A DNA stretch of 64,000 nt from Paenibacillus sp. SC116 (GCF_024733555.1 NZ_JANIOF010000001.1:744001-808000), one strand, 5' to 3'; shown: positions 1 through 9,013, numbered from the stretch's first letter. Notes: generated from the letters alone by a model not told the origin. Program-made: numbers and translations.

Positions 1-81
1 GCGTCACATGCAAGAAAACTTGCACATAATGCCGTAGCATGGAGAATACGTGTATTTCGTTCATACAATCCAAATGACATC

Positions 82-1461
82 CTATGAATCAATCTGGCCT
101 ATGGGCGTTGTAAGTGGCAAGGAGACAATGACGGTCGTTCCTTGGCCGGACTCACTTTCCACTCGAATGTCCCCTTGATGGAGTGATACGATCTGTTTAA
201 CGATGGCAAGTCCCAACCCACTGCCTTCATACTTGCGATTATGGGAGCGATCCGCCTTAAAAAACCGCTCGAAGATGCGTTTTTGGTCCTCTAAAGAAAT
301 ACCAAGCCCAGTGTCGGATATGCGGACGATTACGTTTTTAATATCTTTTTCGATGCTGATGTTAATAACACCACCATCCTTGGAAAACTTAATACTATTA
401 CCGATGATGTTTGTCCATACTTGGTTTAATAGATCATGATCAGCCACTAGACGAACAGCCTTTAAATGAAGATCGAAATGGACACTGCGAGCTGACCATT
501 GGGGCTGAATGGCGATGATGGCTCGCCTAATCTGTTCATCAAGGCTGAATGTGGCCAGCTGTAGTGACTGTGACTGCGATTCAAGCAAACTCAGCTTGAG
601 CAGGCTATCGCTCATTTTAGACATCCGAGCTGCTTCCGAGATAATAATATCAAGATAACGGCTTCGCTCATGATCTGCGACGTCTACTTGCTTGAGCGCT
701 ATCGCATAACCGGATATCGAAGTAAGCGGCGACTGAACTTCGTGCGACACATTCGTTACAAATTCCCTGCGCATCTGCTCAAGCTGCTGCAAATCGTGCA
801 TCATTTCTTCGAAGCTGCGAGCCAACGTACCTAACTCGCCTGTTTGCTTTATATTCAACTTGACGTTGAAATCTCCACCTGCTATGTGCTTGGTCGCTTG
901 TGTCAACTTCTTAATCGGTCTGACGAGGAACATAGCTGAAACGAGAATTAATAGACTTCCTACGATCAACGAATAGGTTGAAAAGTTCAAAAGCCACTTG
1001 ATGGCAAACGAGCTGGAAGGGAGCGCAATTGGTTCTATAAATATCGCTTTCGTTTCTGTATCAGTTTTCAGCGGCATCCCTAAGAGAACAGTAGATACAC
1101 CACTCGGATTGGCTTGAACAACTGCTCCATCCAGGACTCTTTTTATTTGCTCCATCGATACCGCGACAAGATTATGTCCGTTAAGCTCTCCGTAAGACTG
1201 GAACTCGCCCGTCTCTTCGTAAATTCGAATATGATAGGATTTGAGCTGATTCATTCCACTTACGAATGTGTCGGCTTCATGTAACGGTAATGTCTCGTAA
1301 ATCCGAACGATGTCCTGACCAAAGTTAAGTAAAGGGATTTGCAAGTTTTCGCTCAATTTATCTTCAAATACCCAAACTGCCACAAAAAAGGCAATGATCG
1401 TGCCCCCGATTACGGAAACTAGAAATGTCAGGACAACACGTGTATATAAGGACCTAATCAT
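82..1461 (-). CDS. Two-component sensor histidine kinase, EnvZ/PhoR-like
   Basis: This 459-residue membrane kinase senses an unknown signal and phosphorylates the response regulator encoded just upstream. Membrane segments lie at about residues 11-31 and 160-180 and flank an extracytoplasmic sensor domain of about 125 residues. A HAMP linker (about 178-230) follows, then a HisKA domain with phospho-acceptor His240 in VSHEVQSPL, then a HATPase_c domain with N-box NIIGNSIKFS and G-box DTGLGIS. The ATG start overlaps the regulator's stop codon (ATGA), which implies translational coupling. The sensor domain is not recognised, so the stimulus is unknown. The family assignment is secure. Confidence 0.95.
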   Translation of the reverse strand: MIRSLYTRVVLTFLVSVIGGTIIAFFVAVWVFEDKLSENLQIPLLNFGQDIVRIYETLPLHEADTFVSGMNQLKSYHIRIYEETGEFQSYGELNGHNLVAVSMEQIKRVLDGAVVQANPSGVSTVLLGMPLKTDTETKAIFIEPIALPSSSFAIKWLLNFSTYSLIVGSLLILVSAMFLVRPIKKLTQATKHIAGGDFNVKLNIKQTGELGTLARSFEEMMHDLQQLEQMRREFVTNVSHEVQSPLTSISGYAIALKQVDVADHERSRYLDIIISEAARMSKMSDSLLKLSLLESQSQSLQLATFSLDEQIRRAIIAIQPQWSARSVHFDLHLKAVRLVADHDLLNQVWTNIIGNSIKFSKDGGVINISIEKDIKNVIVRISDTGLGISLEDQKRIFERFFKADRSHNRKYEGSGLGLAIVKQIVSLHQGDIRVESESGQGTTVIVSLPLTTPIGQIDS

Positions 1462-2132
1462 TCGTACACCTCAAGCCTGTAGCCAAGCCCACGCACCGTT
1501 TCGATACGAAAATTGGGTGTAGTCGCGAACCGTTCACGCAGACGTTTAATATGTACATCTATCGTTCGTTCATCTCCGATATAATCGATCCCCCAAATTT
1601 GTTCGATTAACTGCTCACGCGTGTAGACTTGTCCAGGTGATGCAGCGAGTTTATATAGCAATTCGAACTCCTTGAGCGGCAGCATGAGCAATTCCTGCCC
1701 CCTTACTACCTTATAGCTCTGTCGATCAAGCGTAATGTTACCCAACTGGATTATCTGCGTGGTGCCAATCTTATAGCGTTTCAGCAGTGCCTTAACGCGG
1801 GCCATCATTTCCAGCGGATCGAACGGTTTCGTCAAATAATCATCCGCCCCAAGCTCGAATCCTTTCACCTTCTCCCATGTTTCGCCTCTTGCAGTCAGCA
1901 TAAGTAGTGGAAGATCCGGATTTGCTCTTCGCAGCTCCTTGCATAAAGCCCAGCCATCCATAATCGGCATCATAATATCGAGTATGACAAGATCAATTTG
2001 CCTTGAGGCATAAATAGCTAGTGCTTCCTTTCCATCCACGGCTTCGGCGATTTCGAATCCATCATTGCGTAGAAATAAACAAACCAACTCGCGAATGTTC
2101 GCATCGTCATCAGCAACCAGTATCGTAGGCAT
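1458..2132 (-). CDS. OmpR/PhoB-family response regulator
   Basis: This 224-residue DNA-binding regulator is the partner of the adjacent histidine kinase. The receiver domain (about 1-115) has the acidic triad Asp8-Asp10, phospho-acceptor Asp52 in LVILDIMMP, and the conserved Lys in DYLTKPF. A winged-helix effector domain spans about 130-222, with the typical ending TVRGLGYRLE. It is the first gene of a two-gene operon and its stop overlaps the kinase start. Its targets cannot be named from the sequence. Confidence 0.95.
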   Translation of the reverse strand: MPTILVADDDANIRELVCLFLRNDGFEIAEAVDGKEALAIYASRQIDLVILDIMMPIMDGWALCKELRRANPDLPLLMLTARGETWEKVKGFELGADDYLTKPFDPLEMMARVKALLKRYKIGTTQIIQLGNITLDRQSYKVVRGQELLMLPLKEFELLYKLAASPGQVYTREQLIEQIWGIDYIGDERTIDVHIKRLRERFATTPNFRIETVRGLGYRLEVYE

Positions 2133-2234
2133 TCGTCCCCACTCTCCCTATTCTCTATCCTGTATTAAACTGACCAGTATTCTAAATATTTTACTTTGCT
2201 AGCCAAATAAGAAATATGTATATATATCAAACAC

Positions 2235-2540
2235 TTAAAACAAAAACTTATAGCGGAATTTATCTGGATGTTTAGACATCCTAGATTTCATTCGTTGTAT
2301 AAATTTCTCTCTCTCTTTTTGATCTTCCGAAATCAATTTTCGGTACTTACTACCTTTAAATGGGGCAGAAAACAGCTCATCATCAAGTAAAAATTCTACA
2401 AAGTCAGGTCTCATCTCGCAAAGTTCATTAAACCAAATCTCCTGTTTTCGCATTCGTTTCATGATGCGTTTCATTCGAGCTCTAAGGTACGTAACCATAA
2501 TTAAATCTTCAATAACTAACTCCCATAAAAACGTCCACAT
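2235..2540 (-). CDS. Small hypothetical protein
   Basis: The predicted protein has 101 residues, is rich in Lys, Arg and Met, and ends in HPDKFRYKFLF. No family is recognised. The ATG at 2540 is chosen because an AGAGGAG site lies about 12 bases upstream. The frame extends to a TTG at 2585, but that codon has no good ribosome binding site. A middle stretch of basic and acidic residues (about 20-90) looks helical. It stands alone between the two-component system and the VOC gene, so it may be a real but poorly conserved gene. Confidence 0.45.
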   Translation of the reverse strand: MWTFLWELVIEDLIMVTYLRARMKRIMKRMRKQEIWFNELCEMRPDFVEFLLDDELFSAPFKGSKYRKLISEDQKEREKFIQRMKSRMSKHPDKFRYKFLF

Positions 2541-2645
2541 CTCTGAAATCTGCTCCTCTAACTTAAGTAAAATAAGATGTACCAATTTATTATTGTTTAC
2601 TCATATATTCATCCTTTAAATATAGCTTACCACACCTACTAATAT

Positions 2646-2679
2646 CAAAAAACGCCACCACACAAAGTGGTGACGCTTC
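2646..2679 (-). terminator. Rho-independent terminator of the VOC gene
   Basis: A stem with CACCAC (2656-2661) against GTGGTG (2667-2672), extended by further pairs beyond a mismatch, is followed on the minus strand by a run of six T. It sits just past the stop of the VOC gene. Confidence 0.75.
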
Positions 2680-2698
2680 AATCTAACGAACCTTCAAA

Positions 2699-3076
2699 TT
2701 ACTTCTTTTCCATAACCGCAAAATAGTTTTTCTCATCGTCAGCAAAGTTGAATACACGGCCCCCAGGCAGGCTTACAACATCACCAACCGTAACACCTTT
2801 TTCTTTGAAGCTATTGTACAATCCATCGAAATTATCGGTAAATAGCATGATGGATGGAGTGCCTACATTCATATCAGGCTGCATTTCAGCGACCATTTGC
2901 TTGTTGTGAAGTACGAAGCTTGTTTGTGCTCCTTGTGACGGTGCAACTTCAATCCAACGCATAGGGCCTTGGCTCTCCTCCGTAACGACGATAAAACCTG
3001 CCTTTTCTGTCCAAAACTTCACAGCTTGGTCCTGATCATTTACATACAGCATAATTTGTCCAATTTGATTAATCAT
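2699..3076 (-). CDS. VOC family protein (glyoxalase/bleomycin-resistance fold)
   Basis: A 125-residue single-domain protein of the vicinal oxygen chelate superfamily. It opens with INQIGQIMLYVND and ends with a FNFADDEKNYFAVME strand, the typical beta-alpha-beta-beta-beta pattern. The superfamily includes metal-dependent lyases, dioxygenases and drug-binding proteins; the substrate cannot be predicted here. The ATG at 3076 is preferred over the GTG at 3085 because AGGGAG lies 8 bases upstream of the ATG and touches the GTG. It is monocistronic with its own terminator. One GTCAT palindrome (3122-3131) lies about 45 bases upstream of the start. Confidence 0.85.
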   Translation of the reverse strand: MINQIGQIMLYVNDQDQAVKFWTEKAGFIVVTEESQGPMRWIEVAPSQGAQTSFVLHNKQMVAEMQPDMNVGTPSIMLFTDNFDGLYNSFKEKGVTVGDVVSLPGGRVFNFADDEKNYFAVMEKK

Positions 3077-3121
3077 CTTGTACACTCCCTAGAAATCGAA
3101 TAACAGCTATTATGCCCACAA

Positions 3122-3345
3122 GTCATACGACGTAAGCGATAAACCTTGGGCCATATCAAGCATAACAATGCTATTTAAGTATAATCAAATTACGAGATCG
3201 CAGACAAGCGCTAATGTAGGAGTATGGATGCTGCTTTATTTTCCTTGATACATCGATAACTCCACTTACCTACTGAGCCCATCTACTGTGTCATAAATGA
3301 CGTGTAATACGAATCTAATGACAGCTCGTCACTATGTCATATGAC
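3122..3345. promoter_or_regulatory. Cluster of GTCAT/ATGAC inverted repeats in a divergent promoter region
   Basis: The 353-base gap between the VOC gene and the amidohydrolase holds several copies of one palindrome: GTCATACGAC at 3122-3131, GTCATaaATGAC at 3290-3301, ATGACagctcGTCA from about 3318, and a perfect GTCATATGAC at 3336-3345. The last lies immediately upstream of a possible -10 (TATATT, about 3357). The repetition suggests sites for one dimeric regulator controlling one or both genes. The regulator is not identified. Confidence 0.5.
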
Positions 3346-3429
3346 GGATATGATTGTATATTCACCCTGTAACCACGAAGCGACTGATTGGCATGCAGCC
3401 GTATCAGCAATCAGAAAGGGTGTATCATT

Positions 3430-4899
3430 TTGTACAAAAATCAAGGAATTAAAAACAGTATCGTGATGTTAGTCGTTATCATGATATCCGGGCTACTCGC
3501 GCAAACAACCAATGCCTTACTCAATCCCCCTAGCCCGAAAGGAAAAAACAATCTTATCATTCAAGACGTAACCATTGTGGATGTGAAGACAGGCAAGCTT
3601 ACACCAAAGCAATCGATTGTAATTACAGGCAACAAGATCACGCGTATTGATGACTCAGTAGATATCGATGTTCCTGACGATGCTCGTATCATTAAAGCTA
3701 CTGGAAAATACGTCATTCCTGGACTATGGGATATGCATGTTCATATGGAACATTTTATGGATAGTGCGGTTCCTCTATTATTAGCAAATGGTGTAACAGG
3801 TGTCAGAGAAATGGGCACTAGTCTGAATCATGTGAAATTGACGCAAAACATGCACAATAAAGGTACATTAATGCCACGCATTGTCTATTCCGGGAAGGTA
3901 GCCAATACATTTCCGAATGAGGAAGCACCTGGTCATCATTTTAATTTAAAAACAGAGGCAGAAGCTCGTAAAGCTGTCCAACTGCTGAAGCAGCACAAAG
4001 TGGATCATGTAAAAATGTACACTAATATATCTGATAAGTTATACGCTGTAGTATTGGATGAAGCAAAAAAACAGAAGCTGCCTGTTGCTGGTCATCTGCC
4101 ACTTACGATACGAGCAGATAAAGCTTCTAATGATGGCATGAGGAGCTTTGAGCATCTGCATGGCATGCACATCGCGACAGCATCACAAAAGTCAGGCCTC
4201 TTCAATCAATTTGTTAAGGAAGTAGCAACGGGAGCTCTAGATAGAGATCATTTGCGCTATTATGATTATGAAATCAAAGCAGCTGCGTATTACAGTGCTG
4301 GTGATTCACAAAAACTGTATGAAACTTTCAAACAAAACGAGACTTACCAAGTACCGACAATGGTCACGATGACAAGTGTAAATAAGCCAACTCCTGATCA
4401 ACGGATAAAGTATGTTGCACCATCTATCCAGAAGCAATGGCTTACAGGGATTAAAAGAACTCAAAGTAATAAAAGAGAAGTGAAGTTATTGAACCAAATG
4501 GTGCAAATCAATTCGGATTTGATCCGTAAAATGAATCAGGCAGGAGTTCCTATTATGGCTGGCTCGGATGCCACATACATGATGCCAAACTTATACTATG
4601 GCTTTAGTCTGCACGAAGAATTGCAGCTGCTAGTGAAAGCGGGATTAAGCCCCCTGCAAGCTCTGCAATCTGCTACGATCAATCCAGCTCGTTACTTAGA
4701 CAATGAGGAGAATCAAGGTACGGTTGAAGAAGGAAAACTAGCGGATCTCGTTATTTTAGATGCTAACCCATTGACGGATATTCATAACACAACTCGCATT
4801 CATGCTGTTGTAATGAATGGACATTTGCTAGATCAAACTAAGATCAAGAGTATGATAAAGACGTATCCTGTCATAAAAGAGTTCACACAAAAGAAGTAA
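3430..4899 (+). CDS. Secreted amidohydrolase, imidazolonepropionase-like
   Basis: A 489-residue metal-dependent hydrolase of the amidohydrolase superfamily. The TTG at 3430 is chosen because AAAGGG lies 9 bases upstream and the product then begins with a hydrophobic signal segment (about residues 8-30). The TIM-barrel core shows the metal motif HVH (about 103-105) in GLWDMHVH, a probable Lys ligand in DHVKMYTN, a His in AGHLP, a His in SFEHLHG, and the catalytic Asp in AGSDA. The C-terminal end AEGKLADLVILDANP-type segment (here VEEGKLADLV) returns to the small beta domain. The family includes secreted prolidases and hydantoinase-like enzymes; the substrate is unknown. It lies alone behind the GTCAT palindromes. 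Confidence 0.85.
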   Translation: MYKNQGIKNSIVMLVVIMISGLLAQTTNALLNPPSPKGKNNLIIQDVTIVDVKTGKLTPKQSIVITGNKITRIDDSVDIDVPDDARIIKATGKYVIPGLWDMHVHMEHFMDSAVPLLLANGVTGVREMGTSLNHVKLTQNMHNKGTLMPRIVYSGKVANTFPNEEAPGHHFNLKTEAEARKAVQLLKQHKVDHVKMYTNISDKLYAVVLDEAKKQKLPVAGHLPLTIRADKASNDGMRSFEHLHGMHIATASQKSGLFNQFVKEVATGALDRDHLRYYDYEIKAAAYYSAGDSQKLYETFKQNETYQVPTMVTMTSVNKPTPDQRIKYVAPSIQKQWLTGIKRTQSNKREVKLLNQMVQINSDLIRKMNQAGVPIMAGSDATYMMPNLYYGFSLHEELQLLVKAGLSPLQALQSATINPARYLDNEENQGTVEEGKLADLVILDANPLTDIHNTTRIHAVVMNGHLLDQTKIKSMIKTYPVIKEFTQKK

Positions 4900-4962
4900 G
4901 AGAAGGTATGACGCACAATCTATGTCCAGTACCCACTTTTTCAGATGAAATATCTTTCTATG

Positions 4963-4980
4963 ATGATAAAGTTTTATCAT
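4963..4980. other. 18-base palindrome ATGATAAA-gt-TTTATCAT
   Basis: A perfect inverted repeat with 8-base arms lies about 65 bases after the amidohydrolase stop. The two-base loop is too tight for a good terminator and no T run follows directly. It could be a weak terminator hairpin or an operator-like site. No gene starts close by. Confidence 0.35.
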
Positions 4981-5057
4981 AAATCGCGGGTTTTTAATCA
5001 AAAACTTTAGTATAAACTTAAATGTTCATTTGTATATCTATTTTATATCCAAATCAT

Positions 5058-5097
5058 AAAAAAACTCCTGATGGTGTCACAACCTTCAGGAGTTTTG
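5058..5097. terminator. Bidirectional terminator
   Basis: AAACTCCTGA (5062-5071) pairs with TCAGGAGTTT (5086-5095). The A tract before the stem gives a T run on the minus strand, so it best serves the PCYCGC gene. The TTTT at 5092-5095 may also stop plus-strand transcripts from the amidohydrolase. Confidence 0.8.
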
Positions 5098-5155
5098 TGT
5101 CCAGTTATAAGAAGGGATATGCTTCTCCACTTATACGATCTCACTATCGCATGCA

Positions 5156-5665
5156 CTATACACTAGGCATCGGTGTTGGAGTTGGTTTCGCGTAGCCTTC
5201 TTTGTATTTCTTATCGATCTCAGCGCGAATTTCCGTTAGAGAAGCACCATCTTCATGCATTTTGGCTGTTATTAATGCTGTTTCTATGCACACTCCACAG
5301 CGAGTTCCGTGATCATCCCATACGACGGAATCTTCATTAATTTCTTTGATGAAACAATTCAAGTTGTTATTATGCCCCGCACTTTCACCACAGCCACAAT
5401 AACAAGGTATGTAGTCCAATTGCTCTGTAACCTTAGCAGCAGTCATGTAAGCCGTACGAACAAGTTCAGGCTGCTCGTCCAAAAATGCTGGCAGTTTCGC
5501 TAAAGAAGCGGTCGTTTCCTGTAAATCTCCATTTGGCGCATGCTGCTGATGACCTTCTGTATGGCTAGCATTCGAATTGTTTGAATTCGTAGAGCTGCTG
5601 CAGCCTGCAAGTAAGATGCTGAGTCCAAGGGCAAATACACCCGCGAATTTTGCGATTCGATTCAT
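5156..5665 (-). CDS. PCYCGC-motif lipoprotein
   Basis: A 169-residue lipoprotein with a lipobox (LLAG-Cys22) and a Ser/Asn/His-rich linker to about residue 50. The folded part has the signature IPCYCGCGE (Cys88, Cys90, Cys92), then Cys104, then a CGVC pair (Cys123, Cys126). This is the PCYCGC domain, known from Bacillales and some other bacteria; its function is not established, and the regular Cys spacing suggests metal or redox chemistry outside the membrane. A multicopper oxidase lies about 730 bases upstream on the same strand, which makes a copper-related role attractive but unproven. Confidence 0.85.
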   Translation of the reverse strand: MNRIAKFAGVFALGLSILLAGCSSSTNSNNSNASHTEGHQQHAPNGDLQETTASLAKLPAFLDEQPELVRTAYMTAAKVTEQLDYIPCYCGCGESAGHNNNLNCFIKEINEDSVVWDDHGTRCGVCIETALITAKMHEDGASLTEIRAEIDKKYKEGYAKPTPTPMPSV

Positions 5666-5725
5666 GTAGACACTCCCTTATCAAATATAAAACCTATTAT
5701 ATCATGAAAAATTACCCAATCTAAA

Positions 5726-6214
5726 TCAGAAAATGTAGAAAATGAGACCTTTGCCCTCGGCTGCAGTGTGGCTATAGAAACGCCGGATATCGTTAAAATT
5801 CTGAAGCATGTAGGCAAAGAACTCGTCCGCATCCTCGTCTGAAACAGTTCCAGGCTCAAGCGGGTATACCTCGTCCTTGACCATAACCGAGAAATCATAC
5901 CTCAAGCGGAGCTGCGCTTCATCCAACTCAAACATCGCCTGAAGCGCTTCTGCAACTTGCTCGGCACGTAAGGAAAACGCACCGAATGAGCCAAAGTCGA
6001 TGCCTTTGTCTGACGTCAGCGGAACAACATAGCCAAGAGGAGGCTCTCCATCGGCAATATCTCCACAAAGTAAGTAGTGAATCGCCTCCCAGGATCTATC
6101 AATACCCAGTCCAGGATAATCGTCTATTTTCAAACTCTTTAATGCAATGTCGCCTGCTGCGATTTGCCGCACCAGGTTGTCATCCATAGCAAAGTAATAT
6201 CCCCGCATCGCCAC
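5726..6214 (-). CDS. DUF1877 (YfbM-like) protein
   Basis: A 162-residue cytoplasmic protein. The opening MRGYYFAMDD, the segment DRSWEAIHYLL, and the later LRYDFSVMVKDEVYP fit the DUF1877/YfbM family, whose function is unknown. A GTG at 6214 has AAGGA seven bases upstream; the ATG two codons in is the alternative. It lies 60 bases upstream of the PCYCGC gene on the same strand and downstream of the oxidase's terminator. No signal peptide is seen. Confidence 0.8.
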   Translation of the reverse strand: MAMRGYYFAMDDNLVRQIAAGDIALKSLKIDDYPGLGIDRSWEAIHYLLCGDIADGEPPLGYVVPLTSDKGIDFGSFGAFSLRAEQVAEALQAMFELDEAQLRLRYDFSVMVKDEVYPLEPGTVSDEDADEFFAYMLQNFNDIRRFYSHTAAEGKGLIFYIF

Positions 6215-6337
6215 GTCGTTATCCTTCTTTCTGTTTTTAGTAGTGACTATACTTCCCTATCAAAATGTAACATCTGGGAATTGTGTATTTCAAGGAACAT
6301 TGTACCCATGTTGCCGTCAGGACTTCTTACGGGGTGA

Positions 6338-6376
6338 TCAAAATCCTGCAGTTGTATCATGTCTGCAGGATTTTGA
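6338..6376. terminator. Strong bidirectional terminator after the multicopper oxidase
   Basis: A perfect 14-base inverted repeat (6338-6351 with 6363-6376) has an 11-base loop and A/T-rich outer ends. It directly follows the stop of the oxidase gene. Confidence 0.85.
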
Positions 6377-6392
6377 TTACGTCACTCTTCGG

Positions 6393-8063
6393 TTACTCTG
6401 GCTTGTTGCCAACAGTCGGATCAGGTGTGTAATTGCTCTTATAACCTTTATACATAACATCCGTAACCATTCCATCCGCAGCGTGGTGCAGATCATGACA
6501 ATGGAACATCCAATCCCCTGGATTATCCGCCTCGAAAGCAACCACATACTCCTCACCTGGCTTCACATTAAGCGTATCTTTAATGACAGGTGCTCCTTCA
6601 AGCGGCTTGCCATTCCGACTTAACACTTGGAAGAAGTGGCCGTGCAAATGCATCGGGTGGTCATCCATCATCGAGTTATTTACAAACGTAACCTTGACCT
6701 TCTCTCCTTTGTCGACTTTAATTTTATCGGTGTCAGGGAATACCTTTCCGTTAATTGTATAGACCATCTTGCCGTCTTTCATTTCTGTATTTAAATCCAT
6801 CAGAACATCCTGATCGAATTTCTGATCCAGTGTGAATTTGGTCTGCGCTTGCTTACCATAGTTCGTGAGGTCGAATGCTGGCAACTTTTCTTTCGCATTT
6901 GACGCGTCTGTCTGAGTCGTAACACCTTCGTAAGCAATAACCGTCCTCATATTTTTCACTCTGTCATCCGAGCTGTGTTCTTCAAGCAGCCAATTGCCAG
7001 GATTGTTGGCAGTAAATTCGATATCGTAGCGTTCACCTGGTGCAATGGATATCCCTTGGTCTGTAATCACAGCTGGACTATTTACAGGTTGCCCGTCTGA
7101 AGCAATGACTTTAAATTCATGGCCATGTAGATGCATCGTATGCGTAATATAGCCTGCATTGACAAGGCGAATTCGCACTTTGTCGCCTTCCTTGACGACC
7201 AGCTTATCAATGGCATCACCTGATTTGCCATTGATCGTATATACATCATACATGCTCATATCATGGCCACCCATACTGCCCATATCGCCCATATTCATTT
7301 TACTGTGATCCATACTTTCGCTATCATTTGACTCCGTTTGACCGTGTCCCATTTGGCTATGATCCATTCCCTCCATGTCACCCATGTTATGGCCATCTCC
7401 ATTTGAATCACTTTCTGTTTCTTTTCCCATATCCATGCTACCTGAACTCATCCATTCATCCAGTACTAGTGTGTAGTCACGGTCGTAACTTTCCTTCGGG
7501 TCCTCAACAATAAGCGTGCCATACAGCCCTTTATCGACTTGATTTACACTGTCTTGATGAGAGTGGTACCAATAGGTTCCGGGAACAGTAGCTTTAAATT
7601 CATACGTAAATGATTTACCCGCAACGACCGCATCCTGCGTGACACCTGGAATACCATCCATGTTATTAGGAACAGGATATCCATGCCAATGAATAGATAC
7701 TGGCTCTTCTAATTCATTTTTCAAATGAATTTTTACTGTTTCGCCTACTTTGACTCGAATTTCAGGACCTGGTACAGAGTTGTTAAATGTCCAGACTGGC
7801 AATGTTTTGTCTTTAGAAACTTGCAAATTGCTCGCTTGAGCCGTAATCGTGTACTCTTTACCATCCACGATAGGTGCAGCTTTAGTTAGCTTGTTCTCAT
7901 TAGTTACTTCCTTAGGCGTAGCAGCAGTCTCGGAAGTCTTTTCCGAGTCCTGCATGTTCATTTTAGAGTGATCCATACCTTCATGTTTGTTTGTATCGAA
8001 ACAACCTGTTAGCACGATGCTAATTGCACCGATAGCAAGAAGAATCTTTAGCTTATTTTTCAT
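6393..8063 (-). CDS. Lipoprotein multicopper oxidase (laccase-like)
   Basis: A 556-residue extracytoplasmic copper oxidase that would oxidise phenols or metal ions such as Cu(I) or Mn(II) using oxygen. The ATG at 8063 follows a GGAGG site and gives a lipoprotein signal (LTG-Cys21). Copper ligands are complete: HWH at 125-127, HSH at 167-169, HPMHLHGH at 469-476, and the type 1 segment HCHDLHHAADGM from 521. A Met/His/Asp-rich insert at about 206-271 contains repeated MDHS(K/Q)M units, and MDHSKMNM also occurs at 30-37 near the lipid anchor. Such segments bind copper in other proteins. The gene is flanked by terminators and is probably monocistronic. A role in copper tolerance is inferred. Confidence 0.93.
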   Translation of the reverse strand: MKNKLKILLAIGAISIVLTGCFDTNKHEGMDHSKMNMQDSEKTSETAATPKEVTNENKLTKAAPIVDGKEYTITAQASNLQVSKDKTLPVWTFNNSVPGPEIRVKVGETVKIHLKNELEEPVSIHWHGYPVPNNMDGIPGVTQDAVVAGKSFTYEFKATVPGTYWYHSHQDSVNQVDKGLYGTLIVEDPKESYDRDYTLVLDEWMSSGSMDMGKETESDSNGDGHNMGDMEGMDHSQMGHGQTESNDSESMDHSKMNMGDMGSMGGHDMSMYDVYTINGKSGDAIDKLVVKEGDKVRIRLVNAGYITHTMHLHGHEFKVIASDGQPVNSPAVITDQGISIAPGERYDIEFTANNPGNWLLEEHSSDDRVKNMRTVIAYEGVTTQTDASNAKEKLPAFDLTNYGKQAQTKFTLDQKFDQDVLMDLNTEMKDGKMVYTINGKVFPDTDKIKVDKGEKVKVTFVNNSMMDDHPMHLHGHFFQVLSRNGKPLEGAPVIKDTLNVKPGEEYVVAFEADNPGDWMFHCHDLHHAADGMVTDVMYKGYKSNYTPDPTVGNKPE

Positions 8064-8130
8064 CTCAGTACCTCCATTGTTACGTTTTGTTCCTAATGTA
8101 CACAACAATTGTGTGGAAACAATGGAGATC

Positions 8131-8170
8131 ACAAAAAAAGCAAGGCTACCTTGACGGTTTCCCTGCTTAA
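8131..8170 (-). terminator. Terminator of the CAP-domain gene
   Basis: AAGCAAGG (8138-8145) pairs with CCCTGCTT (8161-8168) with one mismatch. Seven A residues precede the stem, giving the T run on the minus strand. Confidence 0.7.
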
Positions 8171-8207
8171 CGCATACTTCTCGTAACATACTTCTAATAG
8201 ATCTAAT

Positions 8208-8744
8208 CTACAGCCTTACAAATAATTGCACCCAATAGTGTGCATATGTGCTAGTAGCATTTCCGGGGACGTAGCCAACACCTAAATAAGTGAAATTCGG
8301 ATTTAAAATATTTGCGCGGTGAACAGGACTGTTCATCCACGCAGTCATTACTGCCTGAGGAGTTGGGTAACCAGCTGCAATATTTTCGCCATTAGCAGTC
8401 CAATTCACTCCAAAGCGTGTTAACATCTCCCCTGGTGTCCCATAGGTTGGAGAGTCATGTGAAAAGTAGTTGTTGTCTCTCATATCTGCTGCTTTAATCG
8501 TTGCAATATGCCCTAAATAATCCGTGTATACCATGTCGGCGACTCTATATTCTAACATGACTAGCGGATTAAGCCCTCTACTTGTGCGCTCCAGATTCAC
8601 CAATCGAAATACTTCATCAGCAAATTCTTGTTTTGCACGAACTCTTTTTTTAATAAGCAATCCTTTCGCATAAAGCACTTTTCTTTTCTGTAACGGATAT
8701 GGTTTTGTTCTTCTACATGAGGAAATGGCACGACCTTTCTTCAT
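8208..8744 (-). CDS. CAP/SCP-domain protein (YkwD-like)
   Basis: A 178-residue protein whose CAP domain spans about 40-176. Family hallmarks are FRLVNLERTSRGLNPL, NNYFSHDSP, GENIAAGY and HRANILNP followed by LGVGY. Bacterial CAP proteins are usually secreted, but this start has a basic N-terminus and no clear signal peptide. The ATG at 8744 has GGGAGG eight bases upstream, so the start looks right. YkwD-type CAP proteins are often linked to spores or cell surfaces; the molecular activity is unknown. The gene is monocistronic. Confidence 0.85.
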   Translation of the reverse strand: MKKGRAISSCRRTKPYPLQKRKVLYAKGLLIKKRVRAKQEFADEVFRLVNLERTSRGLNPLVMLEYRVADMVYTDYLGHIATIKAADMRDNNYFSHDSPTYGTPGEMLTRFGVNWTANGENIAAGYPTPQAVMTAWMNSPVHRANILNPNFTYLGVGYVPGNATSTYAHYWVQLFVRL

Positions 8745-9013
8745 AGCAGCAGCCTCCCATTATCATTACTAGCACACTCTCTTACATTTCTATGAATTTT
8801 TGCTAGCATGGTGTCGGCTGATTCACCCGCTCCCATCCTTAAAATGAGGAATGGTCCTTATCCGTTAGGCTAGCACACTCGCTATATCTTCAAAATATTG
8901 ATGGATTAACATAAAGGTTATTTACGCACATTTCAAATAAGGATGGATTTTCATCCAAGCATCATAATTACTAGATTCATTATCTAACTTAGAACGCTTA
9001 AGGAGGATATGAG

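Noticed and set aside
1-81. Bases before the first gene considered as part of a coding region
   Set aside because: No open frame with coding character or terminator-quality stem was seen in these 81 bases.
6338-6376. Perfect 14-base inverted repeat considered as an insertion-sequence end
   Set aside because: It has an 11-base loop, A/T-rich ends and lies just after a stop codon, so it is a terminator; no transposase is present.
8769-8880. Direct repeat CTAGCACACTC at 8769-8779 and 8870-8880, considered as attachment sites or element ends
   Set aside because: Only 11 bases, no integrase or transposase nearby, and the intervening 90 bases hold no gene.
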